DNA of 55,310 nt from Flavobacteriaceae bacterium. GTDB lineage: Bacteria; Bacteroidota; Bacteroidia; Flavobacteriales; Flavobacteriaceae. The position numbers and the translations under genes are program-made. The notes below the pieces were generated by a model, which saw nothing but the letters and a program-made list of their open reading frames with translations, ran no database searches and was not told the DNA's origin. Shown here in pieces: positions 35,828 through 45,430 of this stretch (its first letter is position 1; the number at the start of each line of letters is the position of its first letter). Location: assembly GCA_947464335.1 (NCBI GenBank), contig CANHWG010000011.1, positions 1 through 55,310 on the forward strand, read 5' to 3'.

Positions 35828-37138
35828 ATGAACAATATTGTAGCCATAGTAGGAAGACCAAACGTAGGGAAATCTACTTTTTTTAACCGATTGATTAAAA
35901 GAAGAGAAGCTATTGTTGACTCGGTTAGTGGTGTTACCCGTGACCGTAATTATGGAAAAAGTGAGTGGAATGGAAAAGAGTTTTCTGTAATTGATACCGG
36001 TGGTTACATCAAAGGTTCGGATGATATTTTTGAAAGTGAAATTCGACGTCAAGTAGAATTAGCCATTGATGAAGCCGATGCTATTATTTTTGTGGTAGAT
36101 GTAGAAGAAGGCATTACGCCAATGGATGCAGAGGTTGCCAAATTACTCCGAAAAGTAACCAAGCCAATCTTATTAGCCGTAAATAAAGTGGATAACGCAA
36201 TGCGCGAAAAAGACGCTATCGAATTTTATAATTTAGGTTTAGGCGAATATTTTACCATTGCCAGCATTAGCGGAAGTGGAACGGGAGAATTGTTAGATGA
36301 ATTAGTAAAAGTGTTACCGGAACTTCCAGAAGTAAGTGAAGAAGAAGCTGCTTTACCACGGTTTTGTGTGGTAGGAAGACCCAATGCCGGAAAATCATCT
36401 TTCATAAATGCTCTTATTGGTGAGGATAGATTTGTAGTGACCGATATTGCCGGAACCACACGTGATGCCATTGATACCAAATACAACCGTTTCGGGTTCG
36501 AATTCAATTTGGTTGATACTGCCGGAATTCGAAGAAAAGCGAAAGTAAAAGAAGATTTAGAGTTTTATTCGGTGATGCGTTCGGTTCGAGCTATTGAACA
36601 TTCGGATGTAATCATTTTATTAATTGATGCGACTCGTGGTTTTGAAGGACAAGATCAAAGTATTTTTTGGCTAGCCGAAAAAAACCGAAAAGGAATAGTG
36701 ATTTTGGTTAACAAATGGGACTTGGTCGAAAAAGATACCATGTCAACTCGAGACTACGAAAACAAAATAAAAGAAGAATTAAAACCCTTTACCGATGTGC
36801 CTATTTTGTTTGTGTCGGCCTTAACCAAACAGCGTTTGTTAAAAGCATTAGAAACCACCGTTCAAGTTTTTGAAAACAGAAAACAACGCATTCAAACTTC
36901 AAAATTCAACGACTTTATGTTGAAACTTATTGAGGCCTATCCGCCACCAGCGTTGAAAGGGAAATACGTAAAAATAAAATACTGCATGCAGTTGCCTACA
37001 CCAACACCACAGTTTGTGTTTTTTGCCAACTTACCGCAATATGTTCAAGAAGCATACAAACGATTTTTAGAAAATAAAATCCGAGAAAACTGGGATTTTT
37101 CGGGTGTTCCAATCGATATTTATATTAGAGAAAAGTAA
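35828..37138 (+). CDS. der: GTPase Der (EngA)
   Basis: A 436-residue double GTPase for 50S assembly. Two G domains: GRPNVGKST at about 8-16 and GRPNAGKSS at about 181-189, each with its own DT(G/A)G and NK(V/W)D motifs, then a C-terminal KH-like domain ending IDIYIREK. Length and order are normal. Own promoter and terminator. Confidence 0.97.
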   Translation: MNNIVAIVGRPNVGKSTFFNRLIKRREAIVDSVSGVTRDRNYGKSEWNGKEFSVIDTGGYIKGSDDIFESEIRRQVELAIDEADAIIFVVDVEEGITPMDAEVAKLLRKVTKPILLAVNKVDNAMREKDAIEFYNLGLGEYFTIASISGSGTGELLDELVKVLPELPEVSEEEAALPRFCVVGRPNAGKSSFINALIGEDRFVVTDIAGTTRDAIDTKYNRFGFEFNLVDTAGIRRKAKVKEDLEFYSVMRSVRAIEHSDVIILLIDATRGFEGQDQSIFWLAEKNRKGIVILVNKWDLVEKDTMSTRDYENKIKEELKPFTDVPILFVSALTKQRLLKALETTVQVFENRKQRIQTSKFNDFMLKLIEAYPPPALKGKYVKIKYCMQLPTPTPQFVFFANLPQYVQEAYKRFLENKIRENWDFSGVPIDIYIREK

Positions 37139-37141
37139 TTA

Positions 37142-37173
37142 AAAAAACCTCGTTCATTTGAACGAGGTTTTTT
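37142..37173. terminator. Bidirectional terminator between der and the TPM gene
   Basis: A 14-bp stem AAAAAACCTCGTTC / GAACGAGGTTTTTT with T on the plus side and A on the other. It serves der and probably also the minus-strand TPM operon, whose last stop is 46 bases away. Confidence 0.88.
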
Positions 37174-37218
37174 ATTTTTTATCGGTTAATAATTTAAAAA
37201 GTACAATTTAAACTTTCT

Positions 37219-38016
37219 TTACCAGCTTCCTCCAGAGCCACCGCCCGAAAATCCGCCGCCGCCAAAACCACCCCCAAATCCGCCGCCGCCAGAACTTCCT
37301 CCTCCGAAGCCACCACCACCAAATCCGCCACCACTTCTGCCAAGACTGCTCAGTAAAATGATGTCTGCTAAGTCAAAACCACCACCGCGATTACCGGAGT
37401 TTCCGCCGCCATTGTTTTTATTTTTAGCCATGATTATAATCAAAACAATAACGATTATAATGATTGGAATAATTGGAATACCATTCCCTTTTTTGGTTTT
37501 TTTTCGTTCCCCTTTGTATTTTCCCTTAAAAACATCAAAAAGAGCATCAGCTCCTTTATCTAAACCTTTATAATAACTTCCCGCTTTAAATTCAGGTATG
37601 ATTATGTTACGGGTAATTTCGCCTCCGATTCCGGCAGTTAATCGGTCTTCTAAACCATAACCCGGAGCAATCCATATTTTACGTTCCTTTTGGGCTACCA
37701 AAATAAAAACGCCATTGTCTTCTTTTGCTTGACCAATACCCCATTCATGAGCCCATTTGGGAGTTACTATTCCAATATCTTCTCCGTTAATCGTGGCTAC
37801 AGTGGCGACCACAATTTGGTTAGAAGTAGAGTCAGAATACCGAACTAACTTTTCTTCCAGTTGTGTTTTCTCTTCAGCACTTAAAAGATTGGCATAATCA
37901 TAAACCGAAGTTTGAAAAGCAGGTTTCTTCGGTATGTTAAACTGAGCATATGTGGGTAAAAAACTAAGAAAGGCAACAACGAAAAATAGGATTCCTTTAC
38001 AATTTGGAATATTCAT
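37219..38016 (-). CDS. TPM-domain protein with Gly-rich tail
   Basis: A 265-residue membrane protein: signal peptide (about 1-25, TYAQF), TPM domain (about 32-160; ANLLSAEEKTQLEEKLVRYS, then GVFILVAQKERKIWIAPGYGLEDRLT), one strongly hydrophobic helix (IPIIPIIIIVIVLIIIM) and a Gly/Ser-rich C-terminus (GGGFGGG repeats). This is the YgcG-like form of TPM proteins, which are found with LemA in many bacteria and act in membrane-protein or photosystem maintenance in some. Last gene of the M23-to-TPM group. Confidence 0.88.
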   Translation of the reverse strand: MNIPNCKGILFFVVAFLSFLPTYAQFNIPKKPAFQTSVYDYANLLSAEEKTQLEEKLVRYSDSTSNQIVVATVATINGEDIGIVTPKWAHEWGIGQAKEDNGVFILVAQKERKIWIAPGYGLEDRLTAGIGGEITRNIIIPEFKAGSYYKGLDKGADALFDVFKGKYKGERKKTKKGNGIPIIPIIIIVIVLIIIMAKNKNNGGGNSGNRGGGFDLADIILLSSLGRSGGGFGGGGFGGGSSGGGGFGGGFGGGGFSGGGSGGSW

Positions 38017-38050
38017 AATTTACAATTTAGAATTTAAAATAACCATAAAG

Positions 38051-38488
38051 TTATCCTTTTGATATTTCGTTGGAAAGTTCGTTAGTGTCATCACTCTGAT
38101 AGGGAAAATGTGTTTTAAGTTGCTCACCTGCTCTTAAAATGCCGTCAATCAAACCTTGTTTGAAATTACCGTTCTTAAAGTGATTTGCCATAACATCTTT
38201 AGTACAATCCCAAAAATCATGACCTACTTTTTCGTTAATACCTTTATCACCATAAATGGCAAACTGATGACTTTTTACCGCCACATAAATAATAACTCCA
38301 TTACGTTCTTCGGTATTCTCCATGTTGAGAGTCCGAAAAACTTCCATCGCTCGTTCAAGCGGAGCAATGGTGTTTTCTTTTTCTATGTGTATTCTGATTT
38401 CGCCCGAAGTATTTTTTTCGGCTATACCAATGGCTTCAACAATTTCTTGTTCTTCAGCTTTCGTTAAAAAATCTTCAACTTTAGACAT
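38051..38488 (-). CDS. TPM-domain protein, soluble
   Basis: A 145-residue protein made of one TPM domain (EIVEAIGIAEKNTSGEIRIHIE, then VIIYVAVKSHQFAIYGDKGINEKVG) without signal peptide. It lies between the LemA gene (9 bases upstream) and the Gly-rich TPM gene (34 bases downstream), so the three form a unit. Function is unknown; the pairing with LemA is conserved widely. Confidence 0.85.
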   Translation of the reverse strand: MSKVEDFLTKAEEQEIVEAIGIAEKNTSGEIRIHIEKENTIAPLERAMEVFRTLNMENTEERNGVIIYVAVKSHQFAIYGDKGINEKVGHDFWDCTKDVMANHFKNGNFKQGLIDGILRAGEQLKTHFPYQSDDTNELSNEISKG

Positions 38489-38497
38489 TTCGCTCTA

Positions 38498-39085
38498 TTA
38501 GAATTTTACTTCAACAGGTTTTTCAGCACCTTCAACGGCTTTGAAAGCTGCTTTTTCTTTATACTCTGATAAAATTATGCTTCGCGGCATTTTTAAAACA
38601 TAGTTGTTAAAGGCTTGAACTGATTCGTTGAAACGTGTTCTTGCAGTAAGGATTTGGTTTTCTGTACTCGCCAACTCGTCTTGTAATTTCAAGAAGTTTT
38701 CGTTGGCTTTTAAAGTAGGATATTGTTCCACCGAAACCAACAATCTTGACAATGAAGAGGAGAGTCCTGATTGAGCAGAGTTAAAGGCAGCCAATTTTTC
38801 TGGAGTAACATTAGTTGGGTCAATTTTAACCGCTGTGGCTTTAGCTCTGGCTTCAATGACAGCCGTTAGGGTGCTTTTTTCAAAATCAGCAGCACCTTTT
38901 ACTGTGTTGACTAAATTTCCAATCAAATCATTACGTCTTTGATAAGATGTCTCAACATTTCCCCATTCTTTTTTAACCGCTTGATCTACTTCAATGGCTC
39001 CGTTTTTAACATTTATATACCAAAGTCCAATAATCAATATTAAACCAATTCCAATAATCCAAGGTAAAAATTTTTTAAAATCCAT
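38498..39085 (-). CDS. lemA: LemA family protein
   Basis: A 195-residue protein with an N-terminal membrane helix (about 7-24, LPWIIGIGLILIIGLWYI) and a helical LemA body: EWGNVETSYQRRNDLIGNLVNTVKG, VEQYPTLKANENFLKLQDELASTENQI, ARTRFNESVQAFNNYVLKMPRS. LemA proteins are cytosol- or periplasm-facing bundles of unknown biochemical role, usually coupled with TPM proteins as here. Confidence 0.93.
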   Translation of the reverse strand: MDFKKFLPWIIGIGLILIIGLWYINVKNGAIEVDQAVKKEWGNVETSYQRRNDLIGNLVNTVKGAADFEKSTLTAVIEARAKATAVKIDPTNVTPEKLAAFNSAQSGLSSSLSRLLVSVEQYPTLKANENFLKLQDELASTENQILTARTRFNESVQAFNNYVLKMPRSIILSEYKEKAAFKAVEGAEKPVEVKF

Positions 39086-39140
39086 GATTGTTTAATTTAA
39101 AGTTGTTTTTAATTTTTTTTTAATCTATTTTTTGTTTTCC

Positions 39141-39168
39141 CTAATGCCTAATGCCTATTGCCTAAAGC
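39141..39168. repeat. Period-7 array at the end of the MerR gene
   Basis: CTAATGC, CTAATGC, CTATTGC and CTAAAGC follow at exact 7-base spacing (39141-39168). The array overlaps the stop codon of the MerR gene (39162-39164), and runs into the spacer before lemA. Confidence 0.75.
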
Positions 39169-39494
39169 GAATTCTTAATACTTAACAATTGCGCCTTAAT
39201 CGTTTCTAGTTTACTAATGATTTCAAATTTATCCAACGTTTTCTTTTGTCCTTCTTTCAAATGAGTTTTGGCACCGTCAAGCGTAAAACCACGTTCTTTA
39301 ACTAAATGATAAATCAATTGTAAATTTTTCACATCTTCCGGTGTGAACATTCTATTGCCTTTGGCATTTTTCTTTGGTTTCAGAATATCAAATTCTTTGT
39401 CCCAAAAACGAATTAATGATGTGTTTACATTAAATGCCTTGGATACTTCTCCAATGCTATAATATCTTTTACCTTCTGTTAGTTCTATATGCAT
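39162..39494 (-). CDS. MerR family transcriptional regulator
   Basis: A 110-residue protein with a MerR helix-turn-helix (KRYYSIGEVSKAFNVNTSLIRFWDKEFDILKPKKNAKGNRMFTPEDV, about 9-54) and a short C-terminal coiled-coil. No sensor domain with Cys is present. Between the M23 peptidase gene and lemA. Target unknown, perhaps the same operon. Confidence 0.88.
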   Translation of the reverse strand: MHIELTEGKRYYSIGEVSKAFNVNTSLIRFWDKEFDILKPKKNAKGNRMFTPEDVKNLQLIYHLVKERGFTLDGAKTHLKEGQKKTLDKFEIISKLETIKAQLLSIKNSL

Positions 39495-39538
39495 ATTTAT
39501 ACTTTTTTAAAACTGATCACTGAATACTTTCTTCAGCA

Positions 39539-40519
39539 TTAGTCTAGTGATTGATTTTCTTGATTGGCTAATTTTGAAATGACAACATATTCGGCTGCCG
39601 AAATATTTCCGTAATAAAAATTGATAGGATTAACTACTTTTCCATCTTTATGTACTTCATAGTGCAAATGTGGCGCTTCACTTCTTCCGGTGCTTCCTAC
39701 ATAGCCAATTACATCGCCTCGTTTCACTCGTTGTCCAGCACGACATTTGTATTTACTCAAATGACCATATAATGTTTCGTAACCATATCCATGTCGCAAT
39801 ACAATATGATTTCCATAACCTGAAACAGTATTGTCAGCACGAGCTACAAAACCATCGCCCGTAGCAAAAATAGGGGTGCCTGTTGCTGCTGTAAAATCCA
39901 TTCCTTCATGCATTTTTCTAACTTTCGTAAACGGATCACTTCGATAACCAAATCCAGAAGCTATCCTTTTCAGTTGTTCGTTTTTGACGGGTTGTATCGC
40001 TGGAATCGCTGCTAATAAATTATTTTTTTCTTTGGCTAATTTCAAAATTTCATCCAACGATTTCGATTGTATGGCCAACTCTTTAGAAATGATATCTACC
40101 CGTTTTGAAGTATTAATCACCAAATCGGAGTTATTAAAACCTTCCAACTCTTTGTAACGATTTACACCACCAAAACCCGCTTTTCGCTGCTCAGTTGGAA
40201 TAGGTGACGTGTTAAAATAGGCTCTATATATATTGTTATCTCTATTGGCAACATCATTCAAGACTTCATCTAACTGATCCATTTTTTTATTCAAAATAGC
40301 ATAGCGTAACTTCATTGTTTCAATTTCTCGAGCTTGCAAACGGTCTTTCGGAGTATCTAAAAGTGATGTATTCAATAAAGCGACAAAGCATAAAAATCCA
40401 AAAAGTGCAGAAGCCAGTAAAAACAAACCAATATATCCTATCTTTTTAGAGAGCTTTGGATTTATTTTGCGGTAAGCCAAACTTTCAGTATCGAAATAAT
40501 ACTTTACTTTTTTCGCCAT
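39539..40519 (-). CDS. M23 family metallopeptidase
   Basis: A 326-residue cell-wall endopeptidase-like protein: one membrane helix (about 28-50), a coiled-coil (IETMKLRYAILNKKMDQLDEVLN), and a C-terminal LytM domain with the zinc ligands HEGMDFTAA (His and Asp) and HLHYEV (the HxH pair). Such enzymes cut peptidoglycan cross-links for growth or division, or, if the ligands are used otherwise, activate amidases. First gene of the group with MerR, LemA and TPM proteins. Confidence 0.92.
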   Translation of the reverse strand: MAKKVKYYFDTESLAYRKINPKLSKKIGYIGLFLLASALFGFLCFVALLNTSLLDTPKDRLQAREIETMKLRYAILNKKMDQLDEVLNDVANRDNNIYRAYFNTSPIPTEQRKAGFGGVNRYKELEGFNNSDLVINTSKRVDIISKELAIQSKSLDEILKLAKEKNNLLAAIPAIQPVKNEQLKRIASGFGYRSDPFTKVRKMHEGMDFTAATGTPIFATGDGFVARADNTVSGYGNHIVLRHGYGYETLYGHLSKYKCRAGQRVKRGDVIGYVGSTGRSEAPHLHYEVHKDGKVVNPINFYYGNISAAEYVVISKLANQENQSLD

Positions 40520-40610
40520 CTTTTATTTTATACTATTTTTGTGCTTGTTTTAAGAAAACAATGGTTATACGAACAAATCTAACAAATGTTTCAGTCAAAC
40601 CCTAAATTTT

Positions 40611-40738
40611 AATCTGAACTTGTTTCAGATTCTTTTCAGGAGCGGAAATTTTTATTATTTGATTCAACAGTACTCCCGCTTTCCGTTACAATCTTTTTTT
40701 GCAAAAAAGGATTTTCACTGCAATCGGGGCTAATTAGG
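40611..40738. repeat. Composite palindromic intergenic repeat, copy 2
   Basis: First AATCTGAA-CTTGT-TTCAGATT (40611-40631), a perfect 8-bp inverted repeat, then a linker and CCCGCTTTCCGTTACAATC, an inner T-rich/A-rich hairpin (CTTTTTTTGCAAAAAAGG) and CAATCGGGGCTAATTA. Shares its outer parts with 29995-30043. It fills most of the 265-base gap between the M23 gene and alaS. Confidence 0.75.
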
Positions 40739-40752
40739 AAACCATGTTTTTA

Positions 40753-40784
40753 AATCTAATAATCTAAAGATCTAATAATCTATA
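40753..40784. repeat. Short-period array immediately before alaS
   Basis: AATCTAAT, AATCTAAAG, ATCTAAT and AATCTAT follow, with 7-9 base spacing, and the last unit ends one base before the alaS ATG at 40785. Similar in kind to the paa arrays. The translation start of alaS is thus framed by repeat sequence. Confidence 0.7.
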
Positions 40785-43436
40785 ATGAAATCACAAGACA
40801 TTCGTAAACAGTTTTTACAATTCTTCGAATCTAAAGGACATTTAATTGTTCCTTCGGCACCCATCGTTCTCAAAGACGATCCAACCCTAATGTTCAATAA
40901 TTCGGGGATGGCGCAATTCAAAGAATTTTTCTTAGGCAACGGAACACCCAAAAGCCCAAGAATAGCCGATACGCAAAAATGTCTTCGGGTGTCAGGAAAA
41001 CACAACGATTTAGAAGATGTTGGTTTTGATACCTATCACCACACCATGTTTGAAATGCTCGGCAACTGGTCTTTTGGAGACTATTTTAAAAAAGACGCCA
41101 TCAATTGGGCATGGCAATTACTAACTGAAGTGTATAAAATACCAAAAGAAAATTTATACGTTTCCGTTTTCGAAGGAAACCCAGAAGAAAATGTTCCTTT
41201 TGATCAAGAGGCATGGAATATTTGGAAAACCCTAATCGATGAAGACCGAATCATTCTCGGAAATAAAAAAGATAATTTTTGGGAAATGGGCGATCAAGGG
41301 CCGTGTGGTCCATGTTCTGAAATTCATGTTGATATTCGTTCTGCCGAAGAAAAAGCACAAGTTTCCGGAAAAAGTTTGGTCAACAACGACCATCCGCAAG
41401 TAGTTGAAATCTGGAATAATGTTTTCATGGAATTTAACCGAAAAGCAGACGGCTCATTAGAAAAACTTCCTTCACAACACGTAGATACGGGAATGGGATT
41501 TGAGCGTTTGTGCATGGCATTACAAGGTAAAACATCCAACTACGACACCGACGTTTTTACACCGCTTATTGAAAAGGTAGAGCAAATTACTGGATTAAAA
41601 TATACACCTAATAATGTTACCCTGAGCGCAGTCGATGGGTCAGAAGAACAAAACAAAACTAACATTGCGATTCGTGTTATCGTTGACCACGTTCGAGCTG
41701 TCGCCTTCGCTATTGCAGACGGGCAACTACCATCTAACACAGGTGCGGGTTATGTAATTCGCCGAATCTTGCGTCGTGCAATTCGTTACGGTTTCACCTT
41801 CTTGAATACCAAAAAACCTTTTATCTATAAACTCGTTGAAGTTTTAGCGGATCAAATGGGTGAATTTTTCCCTGAAATCAAATCGCAGCAACAATTGGTT
41901 ACGAATGTAATTCGTGAAGAAGAAGCGTCGTTTTTGAGAACTTTAGATCAAGGTCTTCAATTGTTAGACAATGTAGTTGCTAAAACAAAAGGAAATGAAG
42001 TTTCCGGAGAAAAAGCATTTGAATTGTATGATACGTTTGGTTTCCCAAAAGATTTAACCGCTTTGATTCTGAAAGAGAAAGGCATGTCGTTTAACGAATC
42101 TGAATTTGATGCTTCTATGAAAGCGCAAAAAGACCGTTCTCGTGCGGCTTCTGAAGTTTCTACCGAAGATTGGAAAGTGTTGATTCCAGGAAATGTAGAA
42201 ACATTCGTGGGTTATGATCAAACCGAGAACGAAGTTAAAATCACCCGAATCCGTAAAGTAGATTCTAAAAAAGATGGCGTTTTATACCAAATCGTTTTAG
42301 ATAATACACCTTTTTATCCTGAAGGTGGCGGACAAATAGGCGATAAAGGAACTTTGGTTTCGGCTAACGATACGATTGATATCATTGATACGAAGAAAGA
42401 AAATAATTTAATTCTGCATTTTGCAAAGCAGTTACCTGAAAATATTGAAGCCGGTTTTGTGGCCAAAGTCAATATCGATTTATTGTCATCAACTTCAAAA
42501 AATCACTCGGCTACGCACTTAATGCATTTGGCGTTGAGAACAATTTTAGGTACACACGTTGAACAAAAAGGGTCATTAGTAAATCCAAACTATTTGCGTT
42601 TTGACTTTTCTCATTTTAGTAAAGTTACCGATGAGGAAATTCGCAAAGTAGAACATTTTGTCAATACCCGAATCGAAGAGCAATTGCAGTTAATAGAACA
42701 CCGAAGCATTCCAATCCAACAGGCAATGGAACAAGGCGCGATGGCATTGTTTGGAGAAAAATATGGCGATACGGTTCGAATGATAGAATTCGGCGAAAGT
42801 AAAGAATTGTGCGGTGGTATTCACGTGAAAAATACGGGAGAGATTTGGCATTTTAAAATCTTGTCAGAAGGTGCTGTTGCTGCTGGAATTCGCCGTATTG
42901 AAGCCATAACCGGTGATGCGGTAAAAAACTATTTTACACAACAAGAAACCGATTTAGATGCTATCAAAGAAACGTTGAAAAATCCACAAGATACTTTAAA
43001 AGCTGTGGTTTCATTGCAGGAAGATAATGCCAAATTGAAAAAACAAATCGAGCAGTTATTAAAAGAAAAAGCCAAAGGATTAAAAGGCGAATTAGCTTCG
43101 AAACTGAAAGACATTGATGGAATTCAATTCTTGGCTACACAAGTCGATTTAAATCCGGAAGGTGCCAAAGACTTAGCGTATGAATTAGGAACTTTAGGAA
43201 CTAATTTGTTCTTAGTTATCGCAACTGCCGAAGACGATAAGCCAATGTTAAGTTGCTATATTTCTAAAGAATTAGTTGCCGAGAAAAACCTAAACGCCGG
43301 AACGGTAGTTCGCGAATTGGGTAAATACATTCAAGGCGGCGGCGGCGGTCAACCTTTCTTTGCAACAGCGGGTGGAAAAAACGTAGCTGGAATCAATGAG
43401 GCCTTGGAGAAAGCAATAGATTTTGTAAAAGGTTAA
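40785..43436 (+). CDS. alaS: Alanyl-tRNA synthetase
   Basis: An 883-residue enzyme, the usual length. Catalytic domain at the N-terminus ([28 protein letters not shown], the [13 protein letters not shown] and [14 protein letters not shown] motifs), editing domain with HSATH and [10 protein letters not shown] (metal-binding His and Cys), and a C-terminal oligomerisation domain that ends with [16 protein letters not shown]. Charges tRNA-Ala. Immediately preceded by a repeat array. Confidence 0.98.
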   Translation: MKSQDIRKQFLQFFESKGHLIVPSAPIVLKDDPTLMFNNSGMAQFKEFFLGNGTPKSPRIADTQKCLRVSGKHNDLEDVGFDTYHHTMFEMLGNWSFGDYFKKDAINWAWQLLTEVYKIPKENLYVSVFEGNPEENVPFDQEAWNIWKTLIDEDRIILGNKKDNFWEMGDQGPCGPCSEIHVDIRSAEEKAQVSGKSLVNNDHPQVVEIWNNVFMEFNRKADGSLEKLPSQHVDTGMGFERLCMALQGKTSNYDTDVFTPLIEKVEQITGLKYTPNNVTLSAVDGSEEQNKTNIAIRVIVDHVRAVAFAIADGQLPSNTGAGYVIRRILRRAIRYGFTFLNTKKPFIYKLVEVLADQMGEFFPEIKSQQQLVTNVIREEEASFLRTLDQGLQLLDNVVAKTKGNEVSGEKAFELYDTFGFPKDLTALILKEKGMSFNESEFDASMKAQKDRSRAASEVSTEDWKVLIPGNVETFVGYDQTENEVKITRIRKVDSKKDGVLYQIVLDNTPFYPEGGGQIGDKGTLVSANDTIDIIDTKKENNLILHFAKQLPENIEAGFVAKVNIDLLSSTSKNHSATHLMHLALRTILGTHVEQKGSLVNPNYLRFDFSHFSKVTDEEIRKVEHFVNTRIEEQLQLIEHRSIPIQQAMEQGAMALFGEKYGDTVRMIEFGESKELCGGIHVKNTGEIWHFKILSEGAVAAGIRRIEAITGDAVKNYFTQQETDLDAIKETLKNPQDTLKAVVSLQEDNAKLKKQIEQLLKEKAKGLKGELASKLKDIDGIQFLATQVDLNPEGAKDLAYELGTLGTNLFLVIATAEDDKPMLSCYISKELVAEKNLNAGTVVRELGKYIQGGGGGQPFFATAGGKNVAGINEALEKAIDFVKG

Positions 43437-43448
43437 ATTGTCTTTCCC

Positions 43449-43493
43449 GCGAAGGCGGGAATCCTTTTGATGTTAGTGGATTCCCGCCTTCGC
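43449..43493. repeat. Perfect 16-bp inverted repeat after alaS
   Basis: GCGAAGGCGGGAATCC (43449-43464) and its exact reverse complement (43478-43493) with a 13-base loop. The GC-rich palindrome stands out in this AT-rich DNA and lies between the convergent alaS and ABC exporter genes. It belongs to a palindromic type known from many genomes and probably also ends transcription from both sides. Confidence 0.88.
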
Positions 43494-43520
43494 AGTAATG
43501 TCAATAGAAGTAATGGTTCT

Positions 43521-45275
43521 TTATTCTTTTTTACGCTCCCCAATTTGCTGACGCCACATCGCATAATACAACCCTTTTCCTTCTAGCAAAGTTTCGTGTT
43601 TGCCTTGCTCAATAATTTTACCTTGTTCCAAAACAAAAATGGTATCGGCGTGCATTACTGTAGACAATCGGTGCGCAATTAAAACGGTGATTCTGTTTTT
43701 ATCTGAAATGTTTCGGATGGTAGCATTAATTTCTTCCTCGGTAATCGAGTCTAACGCTGAGGTTGCTTCGTCAAATATCAATAAATTTGGATTTCTTAAT
43801 ATCGCACGAGCAATAGACAAACGTTGCTTTTCGCCACCCGATACTTTGATGCCGCCTTCGCCTATGGTTGAATTTAATCCGTCTTCGGCGCGCGCTAATA
43901 ACTTATCACAACTGGCTTTGTGCAACACTTCTAATAATTCCTCATCCGTTGCTGAGGGTTTTACAAATAATAGATTTTCTCTTATGGTTCCCGAAAACAA
44001 TTGGGCATCTTGCGTGACGAATCCGAGTTGCTTTCTCAACTCTAATAAATCTATTTCTCTCGAATCAATCGAGTTGTATTTTACATGGCCTTTCATTGGA
44101 GGATATAATCCTACCAACAGTTTAACTAAAGTTGTTTTTCCTGCTCCCGACGGACCTACAAAAGCCACAGTTTCCCCTTGCTTGATATCAAAAGTAATAT
44201 CTTCTACCGCAGGGTGTTTGGCGGTTTTGTGTTTGAAACTTACGTTTAAAAATTGCAATGCTTGGATGGCGCCTATATGCTTGGCATCTTTTGGACGTGG
44301 TTCCTTTGGAGCACTCAATAATTCTTTAAAATTTTCCATTGAGACTTTGGTTTCATTCAATGCGATAATAAACGAACCAAGCTCTTGCAACGGGCCAAAA
44401 ATAAAGAAGGTAAAAAACACCATGGTCAATAAATCACCAACCAAAATTTTTCCGCCAAACAAAAAATAATATAATGAAAACACCACACAGGTTCTCATGA
44501 AATGCACTGTGGTGCCTTGAATAAAACTCAAGCTTCTAATAAAACGAATCTTTTGCAACTCGAGTTGCAGAATTTTCAACGTGTTTAAATTGAGACGTTT
44601 CTCTTCCTGATAGGTCAATCCCAAACTTTTCACTAGCTCAATATTACGTAAACTTTCGGTAGTAGAACCTGCTAAAGCATTGGTTTGTGTGACAATTGTT
44701 CTGGAAACGATTTTGATTTTTTTACCTAAATAGGAACTTATAAAAGCTATAATTGGTGCTGTAAACAAAAAGATAAATGAAATTCTGTAATCGATTCGAG
44801 AAACATACACAATCACAAAAATGAATCCGATTACCGTTTGAAATATCAATGAAATAGAAAGCGTAATCAGCTTTTCAGAATCGGAACGTACTTTGGTTAA
44901 CTTACTCAACGTCTCACCACTGCGCTGGTCTTCGAACTCTTCATAAGGCAAATCGAGTGATTTTTTGATACCATCAGTATACATTTCGGCACCGGTTCGT
45001 TGAATCACAATATTGGTAAAATAATCTTGAAAGTTTTTCGTGATTCTCGAAATCATGGCAGCTCCCAATGACAAGCCCAACCAAAAAGCAACCGACTTAA
45101 TAAAACCGATTTCATTGCCTTTGTATTTTGCAATTCCAACACCACAATCTTGCATTAATTTACCCGTAATAACCGAGTCGGATAAACTGAAACAAATGTT
45201 TATAGCCGCCATTAAAAGCGCTAAAAACAACAATAATTTATGTTTTTTGAGATACGAATATAAAGTGTTCATCAA
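43521..45275 (-). CDS. ABC exporter, fused membrane and ATPase domains
   Basis: A 584-residue exporter. Membrane domain at about 15-320 with six helices; ATPase domain with Walker A GPSGAGKTTL (about 375-384), signature VSGGEKQRLSIARA, Walker B NLLIFDEATSALDS and switch His in AHRLST. Single-gene layout implies a homodimer in the inner membrane. The substrate is unknown (lipid or drug type). A TAATTTTG element (45299-45292) on the minus strand may be its -7 box. Confidence 0.92.
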   Translation of the reverse strand: MMNTLYSYLKKHKLLLFLALLMAAINICFSLSDSVITGKLMQDCGVGIAKYKGNEIGFIKSVAFWLGLSLGAAMISRITKNFQDYFTNIVIQRTGAEMYTDGIKKSLDLPYEEFEDQRSGETLSKLTKVRSDSEKLITLSISLIFQTVIGFIFVIVYVSRIDYRISFIFLFTAPIIAFISSYLGKKIKIVSRTIVTQTNALAGSTTESLRNIELVKSLGLTYQEEKRLNLNTLKILQLELQKIRFIRSLSFIQGTTVHFMRTCVVFSLYYFLFGGKILVGDLLTMVFFTFFIFGPLQELGSFIIALNETKVSMENFKELLSAPKEPRPKDAKHIGAIQALQFLNVSFKHKTAKHPAVEDITFDIKQGETVAFVGPSGAGKTTLVKLLVGLYPPMKGHVKYNSIDSREIDLLELRKQLGFVTQDAQLFSGTIRENLLFVKPSATDEELLEVLHKASCDKLLARAEDGLNSTIGEGGIKVSGGEKQRLSIARAILRNPNLLIFDEATSALDSITEEEINATIRNISDKNRITVLIAHRLSTVMHADTIFVLEQGKIIEQGKHETLLEGKGLYYAMWRQQIGERKKE

Positions 45276-45430
45276 TTCATTTTTAGATTGGCAAAATTAC
45301 CAATTTAATTTGCAGATTAATAGTAAAGTGCAACATATAAAACGGTTATTTTTTTAAATAAATACGTGAAAATATAATAATTTATTTTTTTTCCCCTTTC
45401 TTTACACTTCATATAACTAAAAACATAAAA

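Noticed and set aside
40520..40784. A T-box or other riboswitch ahead of alaS
   Set aside because: The region is taken up by dispersed repeats and a short-period array; no T-box sequence or specifier stem is visible.
43600..44469. 289-codon open frame on the plus strand opposite the ABC exporter
   Set aside because: Antisense to a clear ABC exporter with all motifs; no recognisable protein.
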